From Xylogone sp. PMI_703 (lineage: Eukaryota > Ascomycota > Leotiomycetes), in the NCBI GenBank assembly GCA_021399445.1, contig JAJTUQ010000001.1:4836001-4900000 (forward strand): DNA of 64,000 bases, given 5' to 3'. Shown here piece by piece: positions 34,294 to 47,473 of the stretch; position 1 is the stretch's first letter, and every line of letters begins with the position of its first letter. The notes under the pieces are model-generated. The model saw only the letters and a list, made by a program, of their open reading frames with translations, was not told the origin of the DNA and searched no databases. The translations under genes were made by a program, and so were the position numbers.

Positions 34294-35576
34294 TTATGAC
34301 ACGGTGTGATCTCTCTCCTCAGATAGTACGGCTCTATCTGACTCCTCCAGTCTTGAGGGACCCTCGCCTTTGGTAAATGGGGCGTACTTATCGATGAGAT
34401 AGTACATGTCATCATATGCACTATTGTATCTATTAGTACAAAGCTTTGTACTATAGAACATATCCTGCTTGGCTGACAAGAGCCTTGCTCAAAGTGCAAT
34501 ACTTACGTTTGTCGAACAGCCTTTCCTTCAGCCATGTGGTTGACTGAGTATATAACATTGTAGTAGATCGAATACATTCGATTTCTATCATCCCATTCTT
34601 CTTTCGGCTCACTTACTTTTTGGTAGTGGCGCCTATATGTTTTTGTGTAGATTTTGTTGTGGATCTTATTGTAGTGACATCTCCAATCTCCAATTTCCAT
34701 TTCACTATGAGCATAGAATGCACCCGAGTCAAAGAGGAAAATTTCTCCAGTCTCTGTAGAAGTCCCAGTATTTCCTTCCCAAAGATCAGCGTGGATGAGG
34801 CTCGGCTTCACCGTCCGTCCATCTCGTTCGAGATTACCAATCAAAGTTGGAATGACATCGGAGAAGATTCTCTTCTCAAGAATATCCAACTCTTCCCAAT
34901 GTCCGTTGGTTTCAAAATCTAGGCTTGCAACATGACGCAGTAGTTTAGTAAAAAAGACAGTCCAACTGCTCTCCCAAGCTACAGCCTGGGGTATACGGCC
35001 CTGGCAGGTGGTAACGTGAAACCCAAACTTGCCTGTTGGCGAAACGCTTTTCTTGTGCAGCTGGGCCAGCTTTCTACATAGCTGGTTGGGCTCAGGGAGT
35101 CGATTTTCCATTTCAATATACTGCGACAGGAAGAAATATGTTTCGGGGCTACCATCTCGATACTTGCCGCATGAATGCGGTTCAGGAACGAATAGTGGCA
35201 TGGTTTTGTAAAGCTCTGACATTGCATTAAACTCTCCTTCCATCATAACCCGTCCCTCTTCGCCAGTGGCACACTTCAGGAAGTATTGCTTCTCGGCGCC
35301 ATCAGGCAACGCGACGGCAATACGAGCCGTGACTGTCCAAGCGGAGGTGCCGAATCTGTTAGCAGACAAGATCCTGGCGCCTTTGGGAAACTTTTCTACA
35401 ACATTGTAATCAAGAGAGAAGTCACCAGTAGCTGAAGTAGTCCCATCGCTTGGTTCATCCAAAAGGTCATGGACTACTTCACTCATGTTGGTTTGGCTGT
35501 CAAGAAACCTCCCCCAGTGCGGCCGAAGAGTTTTATCTGAGACCACGGGATACCGAATACCAGGAAGAGGTACCAC
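34294..35576 (-). CDS. fructosamine/ketosamine-3-kinase-like (APH-fold) protein
   Basis: Two exons (35576-34507, 34420-34294) encode 398 residues. The protein has an aminoglycoside-phosphotransferase-like kinase fold close to fructosamine-3-kinases, which phosphorylate glycated lysines and so allow deglycation. RFGTSAWTVTARIAV marks the N-lobe, and EKQYFLKCATGEEGRVMMEGEF contains the probable ATP-anchoring Lys and helix-C Glu. The catalytic loop is LIHADLWEGNTGT, with the Asp of HAD as base, followed by LFDSGAFYAHSEMEIGDW. The second exon, joined in phase at an Ala-Tyr pair, supplies YDDMYYLIDKYAP, a conserved C-terminal motif of the family. An alternative start at 35485 would remove about 30 residues. 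Cytosolic, no signal peptide. True substrate specificity is not provable from sequence. Confidence 0.85.
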
Positions 35577-36328
35577 TAAAGTCCCACATCGTACCCACAG
35601 TTTCCAGGTGGACTTTCCAATTTAGTAATACTACCTTTGCTAATTATTGGTGCCCACTCTCACTCAGTAGCCACCGAGTGCTTCATTGCTGGGGTCTCGG
35701 TTGGATCGCGGAGCTCTTGTGTTACATGAACAACGGAAACCTAGATACCGTCACCAACACATTGTGTAAGAACCGTAGAATGCTAACACTCTGTGCAGAA
35801 GCCGTCTACTATTGTGCTCATGTCGACCTAGATACATGGTTTGCAGTTTCAACCCTTCATCTGCGTGGACGGACGGCCACGGCCCGCGCCTAGATTGGAA
35901 AGCACAGGACGCCATTTGGTGCTATTTGGTGTTCCCCCCGTCCGGGTGCCTGTGCGCGGTGGACGGAGGGTGCATTAGCGCTGTTGATGCCCGAGCTTCC
36001 ATTGTTCCACCCGCCTATGGCTCACTCGCTCCTTCCTACTGGTCAAGGCGGTACTCTGCTGAGGTCCCCGGATAGCCAAGGTCGGGATTGCGATGTTGAA
36101 ACTGCTGGCGAGACTCCTCATCCTCTCTCGCTCTCTCAAAACTTTTGTCTTTGTGTTATTTTCAGTGGTTACCTTGCCTCGGGCAAAGTTTACGTTTCAT
36201 ACGCTTCTCATCCTCCCAATCTTCCCGATAATAGCTAGACTTGAGCCTCTTCCTGGCAAGTCCCTGTGTTTAATGCGAGCAGGGCTGAACTCGAAGCGCC
36301 CAGGCTTCTGGTACAGCTGCGCTTGATT
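35577..36328. other. divergent intergenic region upstream of the NACHT gene
   Basis: About 750 bp between divergently transcribed genes. Overlapping plus-strand frames (35450-36326) look like chance or 5' leader. Pyrimidine-rich tracts around 36110-36160 are promoter-like. Confidence 0.45.
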
Positions 36329-39300
36329 ATGGTGTGTAATACTTTGGGACCCACCTCAGATAACTTACTCACGATCCGAAGCTCAGAAGGTTTCGATCAA
36401 GAAGATCACAAAATGACGAAGCTGAAGCCAGCCAACCTCAAGCCTCGAGGCCTTCAACTCGAGAGCTCTCCCCTGCGACTCGGTTGAACATCTGGCACAA
36501 AAAGAGACCCTCCCTAACCACGGAATCTTCGATAACAGAACTTCAGTCGTCTGGCTCCACGTTGCTCAATCCTCCAAGTCTTGGATACCGCTCTCGAAGT
36601 CCTTCTCCCGGTCCTATCCCCACAACTCTGGGTCTCCATATTCTTCACCAGCCGAAGCACGTTGCGCCAGTAGACATTATATTCGTACATGGTTTGGGAG
36701 GTGATAGCCGAGCTACATGGTCAAAAGGCCATGATCCAGCTTTCTTTTGGCCAGAATTGTGGCTACCGTTTGATCCTGATCTTGGGAATGCTCGAATATT
36801 TACCTTTGGATACAATGCGAACTTCCGTGTCGGCGCACCGAAAAGTATAGCTACCATATCTGATTTTGCCAAACAACTTCTTTATGGTATGGCATTTGGT
36901 AGGGATAATAATGGTCAGAAGTTTGAGATTGGGAAAGCTCCTATCATTTTCATCGCTCATTCCATGGGTGGTCTGGTGGCTAAGAAAGCATATCTTATGG
37001 GCCAAATAGATGTCGAATATCGACATATTGTTCAGGCAATATCAGCTATGATCTTCTTAGCGACCCCTCACCGTGGCTCCAATCTAGCTGACATTCTTGA
37101 TCGAGTTCTGCAAGTGTCATTCCAATCGTCCAAGAGTTTTATAAAGGAATTGAAGCAAAGCTCACCTTCCATTGAAGAGATCAATGAGACGTTTCGCCAT
37201 GTAGCACCGAAACTTTCAATCTTCTCATTTTATGAAACGTTACTCACTACCATAGCAAAGTCAAAGAAGGTTATGGTCCTTGACAAGCATTCTAGTATCC
37301 TGGGGTATGAGAATGAGGTCTCCACAGCACTCGATGCGGATCACCATGATGTCTGTAAATACAGTAATACAGATGATCCTAATTATAGACATATCCTAGA
37401 TGCATTGAAAAGTCTGGTTTGGCGGTACCGAGCAAAAAACAAGAAGCAGCTGGCCGATAATTTGAAAGATATCGAGAGACTGCTAGCGATATCTATCAAT
37501 CCGGAAGATGACTTGGAACTCCTCCAGCGACGATGGATGCCAGGCACTGGTGACTGGCTCTTCAATGAGCCCAATATGCAGAATTGGCTACAGCAGATAC
37601 CGGAAACTCGCGTCCTCTGGTTCAGTGCCCCTCCAGCTAGCGGCAAGTCGATTTTATCCGCACGGGTTATCAATCACCTCCAGAATTCGGGAAGGATATG
37701 CCAGTATTTCCTCTTCAAATTTAGCAACCAATCCCAGCGATCAGTGAACTCCCTTCTGAGATCTATTGCATACCAAGTCGCAAAAGATATCCCGGATTTT
37801 AAGAGGAGGCTCCTAGAGCTCTCCACTGACGAGGATGGCTTCGACAAAGCCGACTCTACAACAATATGGCGAAGAATATTTGAGTCAATTCTGTTTGAAA
37901 AGAGTTTAGACCGCCCGCTATATTGGGTTATTGATGGCTTGGACGAATCAGATTCACCAAAAGCTTTGGTGGAACTGCTTCGTAGCCTTCCAAGCTCCAC
38001 AGTCGACATACGTTTACTAATTATCAGTCGTAAAACCGAGTCCTTAATACTCGCATTTGATCGTCTATCAAAACATATTCCAGTGGATCTCATTGAGAAA
38101 GATGGAAATAATCACAATTCGCATGATATCCGTAAGTACGTGGAGAGCGAAATCACAGAACATATGCGGGGCAACGATGCCCTCAAGCAAAAGGTAATAA
38201 CGAACGTCATGGGCCGTGCAGGAGGCAATTTTTTATGGGTTCGACTCGTGGTAGAGGAAATTCTCAATTGCAACACAGAGGAAACTATTAAGGAAACTCT
38301 TAGTGAGATTCCGACTGACATGGCGAGCCTATATAAGCGCATGGAGACTACTATATTGAATAACCCTCGAAAATCAGATAGGCTCCTGGCAAAAACGATA
38401 TTCCAATGGGCTCTCTTTGCTCAACGGTCACTGGCATTGCAAGAATTATCACAAGCCCTAAGCTCTGATTTCCCGGATATCCTAGATCTCAGACGGACAC
38501 TTCAGGACGTGTGTGGACAATTCATTCTGGTCAATCAAAATGAGCAAGTGGAGTTGGTGCACCAAACTGCTCGAGACTACCTTGTCACAACATCCAAAAG
38601 CGAGATATCCGTTTATCCAAGGCAAGCCCATGAGCAGCTATTCTTGAATACTATCAACAAACTCTTGGATCCTAAACTACGGCTTAAACTTACTCAGGAT
38701 CAGCATTCGCTCCAAACCACTGACCCATTCATCTTCTACTCCGCTACGTCTTGGTCATATCATCTTCGACAAGCTCATACCTCTTCGGATACAATTCTCG
38801 ACATACTAGTTAAGTTCTTCAAGGGCCAACATGTCCTTAATTGGATACATTTAGTGGCGCTTGTTGGACGCATAGAAATACTAGTGAAAGCCGGAAAAGT
38901 ACTTAGCACCTTTTTACACACATATCGCAAGCTAAACGCCACTAAGAATCCTCTGCTTCATCGTCTGTCAGATTTAGATCTCTTAGACCTTTGGGCTATC
39001 GATCTTGTGAAGATAGTTGGCAAATTCAGTAGACATCTGCTTTTCTATCCGCAGGCTATCTACGAACTAGTTCCTGCACTTTGTCCAGAGCGATCGATTC
39101 TCCGCCGGCAATTCTACCAGCCAGGAACAACAGAAATATCCCTATCCGGTATTTCAGATTCCGACTGGAGTGATAATTTAGCCAAGATCAGCCTTCCCAA
39201 TGATATACAGGCATGGAAGATCATCTGCGCAGCACAGTATATCGCCGTCCAGGGGTCCACCGGAACAATTTTCATCTGGAACTCATCTAATTTCGTAGAA

Positions 39301-41298
39301 GTCTGTACCCTGGCCCATGATGAGCCTGTCACTGCTATTACATTTAGTAAAGATAGTAGCAAAATAGCTACATATGGACTGCGTAGCACCAAGCTTTGGT
39401 CGATACCATCTGGCCAATTGCTGGCATCGACTCCAAATCCAAAACATGTTAGGGCGATGGCAATGGCTTTCTCTGAGAAAGATACAAAGCTGCTGACCGG
39501 ATCAGATGATAGAACGATACGATATATTTATGTGGATGACTTTAGCAAAGGATGGCAAGTGCTCAATGCTGCTTTGCTGAAAGAAACTGTCGCTATAGAA
39601 GGCACCATAGTAAATTCTCCAATGTACATGGCTTTCAACGGAGATGCAACCCAAGTCGGAGTGTCTTACCGGGCATTTCCTTTATCTGTTTGGGACCTCA
39701 ACGAAGGCCGCTGTATTGGACGATGTCGACGGGCGAAAGAGGCTCGAAGTGATACTCGGTCCTCCATTGGTCGTTGGTTCCCAGTTGATCGATTTACCTG
39801 GAATCCAGTCTCTGGGCATATAATTGGTATTTACAAGGACGGTACCCTTTTCAAATGGCATCCCATGACAGATGAAAATCACGAGGTACGGTCTTCTGCG
39901 GATGAAGTCGCAGCAAGTCCCGATGGAAAACTCTTCGTCACAAGTGACAGCAATGGAACGGTCAAGGTCTGGAACTTTGCATACTTCAGCGTCATATATC
40001 AGCTGTCTTCATCAGACCTAGTAATGGGATTGGCGTTTAGTCCCGATTGCAGAAGATTCTACGACATAAGAGGCTCCTACATCAACGCCTGGGAATCCAA
40101 CAGCCTCATCCGCTTTTCGGAGAATGAAGAAACTTACAGTGATACGGCTAGCGAAGACCAAGCACCTACTTCTATTTCTCATGTATCAGAAGCCCATCTA
40201 GCGCAGTATGATGCCATTACTGCTCTTGCCATTCCCCGAAGCGGCTCTTTATATTGCGTTGGCAACGAAGAAGGTGTAGTGAACCTCGCTGACGCCTCCA
40301 CGGGGAAGAGCATCGAACTTATGAAGTTTCGAAGCTTGCTGGACACTAACCTTCTAACATGGAGCAATGATGGAAGATATATCGCCGCAGCTGATATTTC
40401 TGGGGACATTTTTATCAAACACTTGACTCAACCAGGACTCAACACAATCAATTTAGATTCCGATATTCAGACTCTTACAAGCCCTAAAGTAGACCTTGAA
40501 GACAGCAGCGAGCAGCAATTACTCTTCAATCATGATTCAAGCTTGTTACTAATCATGAGTGAGGACCAAGGCGTGATATGGGGGATCAACACCAGCACTA
40601 TAGCAGCTTCTGCTAAGTTTACGGATAAAACTCCTCGAAAATGGCTTAGACATCCAACTCAAGGGCATCTGTTTTTGGGCTTTGGAGTCGATGATGTAAA
40701 GATTTTCCAGTGGAAAGATTTTATGGAACAGAATACTTGGCGTTTTGCAGATTCTTTGGAACCATCCAGTGAGTCCAAAGTCGATGAGAATAGTAGAAAT
40801 ACTGCAGATTTGGCAAATTCAGCACCAGGAAACCAAAAGGATCAGTCGAATTCGGTTGTCAACAAAGTCATATTCACCCAAGACGAGAGACACATATTAG
40901 TGCAGATCAAGCATACCTCCATTCGAGGTAAAATCACGAAGAGCTTACTGATATTTGGCGTATCTGCCTTTGAGATCGTGGACAACAAGAAGCTCATCAC
41001 GCCGCTGACATATTTATCCCTCACACCGGATGTTGCTTCAACAGTCGAGGTTCCACTAGATATCTTGGCAGGATCAAGACTTGTCTTCTTAGATAAGGAT
41101 TTATGGATTTGTACATTGAGACTAGGGTCAAAGACTCATGATGAAGTTCTGAAGCGTCACTATTTTATACCTAGGGATTGGGTAAACTCAGACAGTCTAG
41201 AGCAATGTTGTATGTTAAGGGATGGGACATTCTTATGTCCGAAGGAGGACAAGATAGCTGTGATTAAAAAGAACTTGGAAACCGGGAGTCTTAGGTGA
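36329..41298 (+). CDS. NLR-like protein: alpha/beta-hydrolase (SesB/PGAP1-like) - NACHT - WD40-like repeats
   Basis: A STAND-type protein of about 1,640 residues resembling fungal NOD-like receptors. The N-terminal effector region is a serine hydrolase: PVDIIFVHGLGGDSRATW, the nucleophile elbow in AHSMGGLVAKKA (codon near 36960), FLATPHRGS, and ALDADHHDVCKY, which supplies the expected His. A NACHT-type NTPase follows with Walker A in SAPPASGKS (about 37622-37650) and Walker B in LYWVIDGLDES (about 37918-37950). The C-terminal half is beta-rich with WD40-like units (IFIWNSSNFVEVCTLAHDEPV, LFVTSDSNGTVKVWNF). Such proteins sense non-self and can trigger cell death; here that is inference. The main frame has no ATG: it is open from 36364. 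A possible start is an ATG at 36329 followed by a 50-nt intron (36332-36381), which is speculative. The frame from 36382 to the stop is solid. Confidence 0.85.
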
Positions 41299-41489
41299 TG
41301 GTGTAGTGTTATCAGCATATTATTTATGAGCATATAGATTGGGGGGTCTATATATGACGAATTTAGATATGATTGATGTCTGGTTATAATGACCATAACC
41401 AAAAACAGATACTCCAACTAGTAATACAGTATTTACTATTCTCTCTTTTAGTTATAAAGATGCACATCTTATCAGTTTGTTCCAGCAAA

Positions 41490-44039
41490 CTACAACCAAT
41501 TCTGATTACCTTCCCACTCCGTAAACGCCCAGTTGAACGATTGAAGATCAATCTCAGGAGTCGCAAGCTACAAGTAGAATAAGTCCATGAATCCAAGTAG
41601 AAGTAAAACAACGAAATAAGATACAACTTACGAAATCCAAGTAATTTACACCCGGAACCATCTGATTTGCATCATTCGTATAAGCCACCGGTGGGTTCAT
41701 AGGCGTAGCTGCCCACGCATCAGTAGCAGGTGTAGGGGCCGAGGCAACCTGGGGGGAATTTTGACTTTGGCCCCGGCAGCAATGTCCGTGGTGATGGTGG
41801 CGATGTGAAGACAGCGCCTTAGCTTCTTCCGTTAATGGACATACTTTCCTACAGGCTTCCAATACTCTTTCTGCACCTTTGACCATCAATTCTCTTTTCT
41901 CTTCTGCGGTTCCGTCTGTTCTTACTGACTGCAGGAACACAGACAGCGTAATTGCATCCCTGAGGTCGCTGCCGTAGGTACCTAGCCTAGATATCAGACT
42001 CGTCAGGGTATTCTCCACTATTCTCATCAAACTTGGCTTTGACCAAGCTTGCTGCCCAGTTCGATCCATGCTCGTGGAATTAACTGATCGGTTATCTGCC
42101 GGCATATCGTTGAGGCAGCGGATCTTGGAGGATGAATTGAACGCCTGTATTTCAAAGCAGATGATCAAGAGAGCTTGCACTATATCTTTCCGGCATTGAA
42201 CATTGAAGAGATTCCAGTGCTGGCTCGATGTTATAACTTTAGGATCCGCAACGGCGGGATCAAAAGCATCGAGATGTGAGATAACAGCTATGGAGGATTT
42301 AAGAGCTGCTGTGCGTGCCGCGCCATGAACATTTGGAGCTGCCAGAATCAAGCAGCGATATAATGCGAGGAGGGATCTTCTAATGTGGATGTCTAGCATC
42401 GCTGTTGATAGAAGATGCCCCGCAGATCTATCAGGATTGTCTATAGAAAAATTCCACCTCTTCTGGTAATTGTTGAGATGGTCTGATAATCGACTAGCAA
42501 ATCGTTGTATATCTTTAGTATCACGAGGCAATCTCGTATTACTGAGCAAGTTGGCTACGTCTAGCCGTAAAGGAAGTGACAAGCTGAGGATAATCTGAGC
42601 TGTTGAATCCGTCCACTCCGTAACAGACCTCAGAGATGGAAACTGTTCCATTTCTGGCGTTAATTCCCAATCATTCAAGTTCTGAATCTGCCCACATTCA
42701 TAATCTGAGGATCGAATTGCCGTTGGCATGCCGGTCTCCAGCGATATCTGCAGATCCAACTCGATAATTGTCGTCCACAGCTTGCGTCTTTGCTCTCCTA
42801 GAAAGCAGCTTATCTCACCACACTCCGAAGGATCCCGATGGAGACCCATTATCATTGCGGTCCTCACAATATTTCCAGTTTCTTTCCACAGCTTCGGTGG
42901 GGGCAGCCACATGTGTTTCTTGGCCAGCTGAAGAAGAACCTGAGTCCGCAATATCTGAAAGTCCAGTACTTCCCTCCCCATCAGAGTATCCACCCATCTC
43001 CATGCACATGTGGTATATTCTGAACTTTTGCTATCGGCAACAGTATCTCTTCCTGTCTCACGAAGAGGCGTGACAATTGCCAATATTGCAAAGATCTGCG
43101 GGAGTATATAGCGAGGATAGTCAGGCTGCTCTGGTGGAGAATCCTTGGTCTGCCAGAAGATCTCGTACTCCCTGTGGAAGGTTGCAAAGTGGAGTATACG
43201 ATACAGAGTCTCCCAATTGTTGAAGTATTTTGTAACAGCAATATCGCACTGCTCTCTTGGCGGCAATATATCCAGCATGTGCCTCAATAATGACTTGCGG
43301 TCTAGATCAAAAACGCCAGAACTCAATGCAGCCTTTCCTCTGGGCTGAAACAATTTCTGGTAGGCATGCAATTCATTAGTCAGAGCCCTCATTTCTGGGA
43401 TGACTTTGACATGGTCATGGAAGTCATCAGCCACGAAGCTTTTTGCATCCGCGAACTGTACGTTTTATTAGAATATTAAGAGCGGGATAAAATGTAAGGT
43501 TGAATACTCACATGATCAAGCATAACCATCCTGTCCCCCGGCCCTTGAAATCGTGAGTGAGAGCACCTGTGGATTACTCTCCCTGCATAAATCTCCCTAG
43601 GAGGGAGGCTCTCCGCTCCACCATCACCATTTCCCTTCATCCGATCCCAATCCATCACTTCCACACCGCCCTTGCCTTCTCTCAAGGCAAATCTGCCATC
43701 TAGGCTATCACTCCTCTTAATCTTGTCCGCACCCCCCTCTCCACCCGTGCCAAGGAAAGTCTCAGCATTGCTTCGATGTCTCTTCTCCTCTCGAGGTGGG
43801 GCAACACTGGTAAAAATACAACTCTCCACCCTTCGACCCTTGATACATGCACTGCACGGCTGCAGTCGATCACACTTAAGCTTCTTTTTCCGGCATTCCA
43901 GACAAGAGACCATAGGTCGGGCACGTGACCGTTTCCTAATATTGCTGGAGGATGACGAATCCCTCACATCTTTATCGCCTTTATCAACATCCTCCATCGC
44001 AGGGAGTCGCGTTCTTTCCTCCATGTTCTTATAAAGCAC
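41490..44039 (-). CDS. Zn2Cys6 fungal transcription factor
   Basis: Three exons (44039-43512, 43455-41632, 41567-41490) encode 809 residues. The binuclear zinc cluster is canonical, C-x2-C-x6-C-x5-C-x2-C-x8-C, with Cys at 46, 49, 56, 62, 65 and 74 (CLECRKKKLKCDRLQPCSAC). It is flanked by basic residues (RKRSRARP), a likely nuclear signal. The second exon holds the fungal-specific transcription factor middle domain (YFNNWETLYRILHFATFHREY, WRWVDTLMGREVLDFQILRTQVLLQL, IVRTAMIMGLHRDPSECG, EQRRKLWTTIIELDLQISLETGMP). A His-rich patch (HRHHHHGH) lies near the C-terminus. The last exon adds ATPEIDLQSFNWAFTEWE, a typical acidic/aromatic tail. The start at 44039 has an alternative at 44024. Target genes unknown; the gene is convergent with the NACHT gene 191 bp away. 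Confidence 0.87.
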
Positions 44040-44706
44040 GTAGCCAGCTGTGCTTAGAATTTATTAATTCCCCAATCCACAAGGTTTTGTATGGTGCTTC
44101 GAGCAGTCTCGAATACAGCAGCCCGCTACGCGTAAGCACAATACGCAACCCCTGTAACGAACAAAGGGCTGCACTCCTTGATGTGTGTACCAGCCGGGAA
44201 TGTGAAGACAGGGCTAATCTTATCTGATCTAGATGCTAGCTTTCAGATGCATAGAGAAAGGTCAGTTATCTTAAGGTGTACGTATCTATATCTGGTGTTT
44301 CGGATTTAACCGACTCGGAGCCGAATATCCACTCCTAACAAGGTCACGTGAAATGTCTCCACATCTGCCCCCCCCTTTCCTTAAAAGGGGTACAGCTGTG
44401 GTGGTAATACACCTCGAAAGAACAAACAAAATCCCGTCCACTGCCCAGCTCTCTGTAGGAAGCAAATTAATCATGTCAATACATTTATAAACGCAATCTT
44501 TCATAAAGTAGACACGACATCACCATTTCAACATTGCAGAAGATGATAAGTAAATGCTTGTATAGATATAAAACCAAGAGGTATCCAACAGTTCAATGAA
44601 AAATCTCCAAATGAATTCCCGATTTCATGGGAACACCGCTCTGTTACTTCATTCATATCGCGTAAATCGTAAAAACTCCGCACGCCTTGTTTATCATCAG
44701 CTTTTT
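44040..44706. other. intergenic region
   Basis: About 670 bp between two minus-strand genes: promoter of the Zn2Cys6 gene and 3' flank of the MINDY gene. Frames at 44286-44504 and 44528-44797 show no motif. Confidence 0.5.
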
Positions 44707-47473
44707 TCACATAATTACACAATCCCGATCTCGTCCCTGCTGCCCTGCTCCAGTTAAACTTCCTTGACGTCGATGTGGTTGGCCTGGTCCTTGCCAACCA
44801 GGCTGTCCTTGATTCTGGGTCTGAGCATTGAAAGCGCTGGCTCTCCGTTGCGGTGCATTAGGATGTGCTGGGTGATTCGACGGAGGAACATAAGGTGCAT
44901 CTGTAGCAGCTTGTTCATATGTTGGAGGTGGTGCATCCATCCCCGCTGCAGGGTCCTGTCTAGCTGCAGCTGCTGGCCCTGACCGTCGAGGCGGGATAGG
45001 AGGGCGGCTTTCTATACCTCCACGGCCACCGCGTGTGCTAACAGGAACAGAACGTGAAGCTGCTTGTTGTTCAATATAGGTTTCTGAGAGCTCTGCTTCT
45101 CGACGTCGACGAGCTTGTTCGCTCCGATGACGTGCATCTTCTTCTTCTTGAAGCTGGAGCGCTAGAGCCAGGTCATGATCTTCTTGTTCTGTATTCGGGC
45201 TCATTGGCGGTGGATGCTGGACATCAGAGCTTTGAGCTTGCTCTTGGACTCCAGTATTCCACTCTTGATTATGTTGCACGTTCCCACCTCCTACAAGACG
45301 AAAATCACCAGAAAAGAACTCCGCATTTTCTCCATTGACATCTGTCAAGCTCTCCCATACTACTTCTTGATGACCAGCATATCCTAGATCTGTGACAAGT
45401 TGAAGTAGTTGTAACGTATCTGGGTGACGGTATAAAGTAGAGAAGTGATCATTACGAAATAGAATAGCGACTGAACCCGGTGAGAGAGAATTTGTGATCA
45501 CCTCCAAACCATGTGGTGTGAGTTGAGTTGCGGCTGTATTGAAAAATGCCTTAATAGTAGAAATATCCTCTAAGGTCGCCTGCTCCTCAAAGCTAAGCCC
45601 CTCCCGCTGTAATTTGTATTCCAATTCCTCCTCGTGGAACATGAGATTCTGAGCATCTTCATACGTCTTAGCTGATCTCCACAGTGCATGGTACTCTGGA
45701 GAATCGCGAGTAGGAAGCCAGCCATGTATTAAAGGAATAGAGAATGTGCCGTAAAGCCTCATCTCTCGCGTTTCTTCAAACGTCCCAGGAATATTGTCTT
45801 CTCTCTCTGAAGGGTGTATATGGGAGATTGAGTTTCGGATGTCGTCTTTGGATCCTGACTTAGGAGGAGGGAAAAATCGTGGATTCACATTCATACCAGT
45901 ATGTAGTGTAACCAAGAACGAGTAAAGATCACCAACATCCGGCAGCTCTTGAACAGCGTCCCCGCGACGTCCGGACATGAGCTCATCAAACACCGCATCT
46001 AGCAGTAATCCCAGACTAACCTGCTCTCGTGATCTGAGACACTCAACCAGGGCCGTATTCACATTTGACGGCGTGGATAGTGTTAATGCATTGACAAGCG
46101 CCAGAAGGGGACAAGGACCATTCGCATTTTGTACCAGGATTGGTGATACGCGAGGATTTGTCGGGCTGTTAACATCATGCCAGGTAATCTTTTTAATTTC
46201 GTAAGTCTCCTTCCTTTGTCGCTGGACAGTAGATGAGGACGTAGCAGATGTAGGTGTCCCCTGAGCGGCCACGGAGGCGAAGCTAGGCTGAGTTGTAGCA
46301 AGTACTGGCCGTGGTGGCTGTTGTGGAGGCTGCTCGTAGGGCCTTGGCGGGTGTGGTGGAGGTTGCTCAAATGGTCTTGGAGGAAGTGGTGGGTTGAGTA
46401 ATTCGTCGGATATGGCAACACCATCAAACCCAATTACACCACTCTGCTGCGGGGCTATCGGTTGATGATCTACCACATTCCATTCCTCGGCCTGGTGAGC
46501 AGGATCTTCAGGAATAGCTACAGGGTGAGGTTCCAATACGGCTTCGTGCGAATTGTGTCCAATGCTGTCATCCCAGACATGATCATCATCGTCGTCATAT
46601 TTCGGCCGTGACTGTTGGGTAGGGTGCGAGGCAGTCTTATCGGCCGCACTCGAGAGGTCATCATATCCATCTTCATCCCAAGCTGGAGACTCATCGTTGG
46701 CTATATCCACAAGCACAGGGGCCTGAGAAGAATTCGAGTTGCTCTGCGTCTCGGATAGCTGTTTTTCGGGGGTAGGTATTACCCAGGCTTCCTTCCCCGG
46801 ATCTTGAAGTTCGATGGTACTTGGTTGAATAGGATGCGGTTGTTGTTTCTGATCAACGACAGGTTGCCAGGGATTAGAATATTGATCGGAAACAGAGAGG
46901 TTTGCTAATTGATCAGAGGGAGGGGCATTATGAGACGAATCTATGAAAGAAGTTAGTATTGGGTCACACAAGCACTCGATTTGATGCTAAAACACAGCCA
47001 ACGGAGACGGAAAGCAAACCTCTTGGTTCCAATACAACAGGGGCCTGTGCAGGCACCATCTGTGTGTCCTCTTTGGTCCATACGGCAGAACCGCCGTCCT
47101 GCCCTGGCAATCCTCCTAAGCTCTTTTGCTCGCTTTGTAGGTATGGGTTGTTCGAAGCTGAAGGTGCCGGCTGTACCACCGCTGGTGGTTTATTTGAGAT
47201 ACCTCCAGGAGGGTGAATCCTTAACGAGTCTGGCAGTTGGCTAGGATCAGGGATATGTCGACTTTCTGCCCCATGCTGGCTATTGTTGTCATTGTACCAC
47301 TCTGTGGAGATTGCACCATTATTCCCACCTGAGATCCGCGAGGCATCTGGCTGATGATCTTGTCGTCGTTCTGATATCGGCGATGTCGGATAAGGTGCAG
47401 CTGGAGGTAAAGAAGAGGCATTGCTAGGATTCGCATAGGCAGCATTTGGAGCTGGCTTCCGTGTGACCACCAT
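44707..47473 (-). CDS. MINDY-family deubiquitinase with C-terminal CAAX box
   Basis: Two exons (47473-47020, 46940-44707) encode 895 residues. MINDY enzymes are cysteine proteases that trim Lys48-linked ubiquitin chains. The catalytic core starts at ITWHDVNSPTNPRVSPILVQN. It contains NANGPCPLLALVNAL with the nucleophile Cys428, GDLYSFLVTLHTGMNVNPRF, and SVAILFRNDHFSTLYR with the catalytic His650. The N-terminal half is long, disordered and Pro/Gln/Asp-rich (about 370 residues). Downstream of the core is a helical Glu/Gln/Arg-rich segment (LALALQLQEEEDARHRSEQARRRREAE) that resembles a ubiquitin-interacting motif. The protein ends CVIM, a perfect CAAX prenylation motif, implying membrane attachment. 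The intron 47019-46941 joins an Arg-Asp pair in phase. ATG at 47473 is the first in frame. Confidence 0.92.

Noticed and set aside
35450..36326. Run of plus-strand frames upstream of the NACHT gene
   Set aside because: They overlap the start of the opposite-strand kinase gene and show no motif; treated as promoter/leader.
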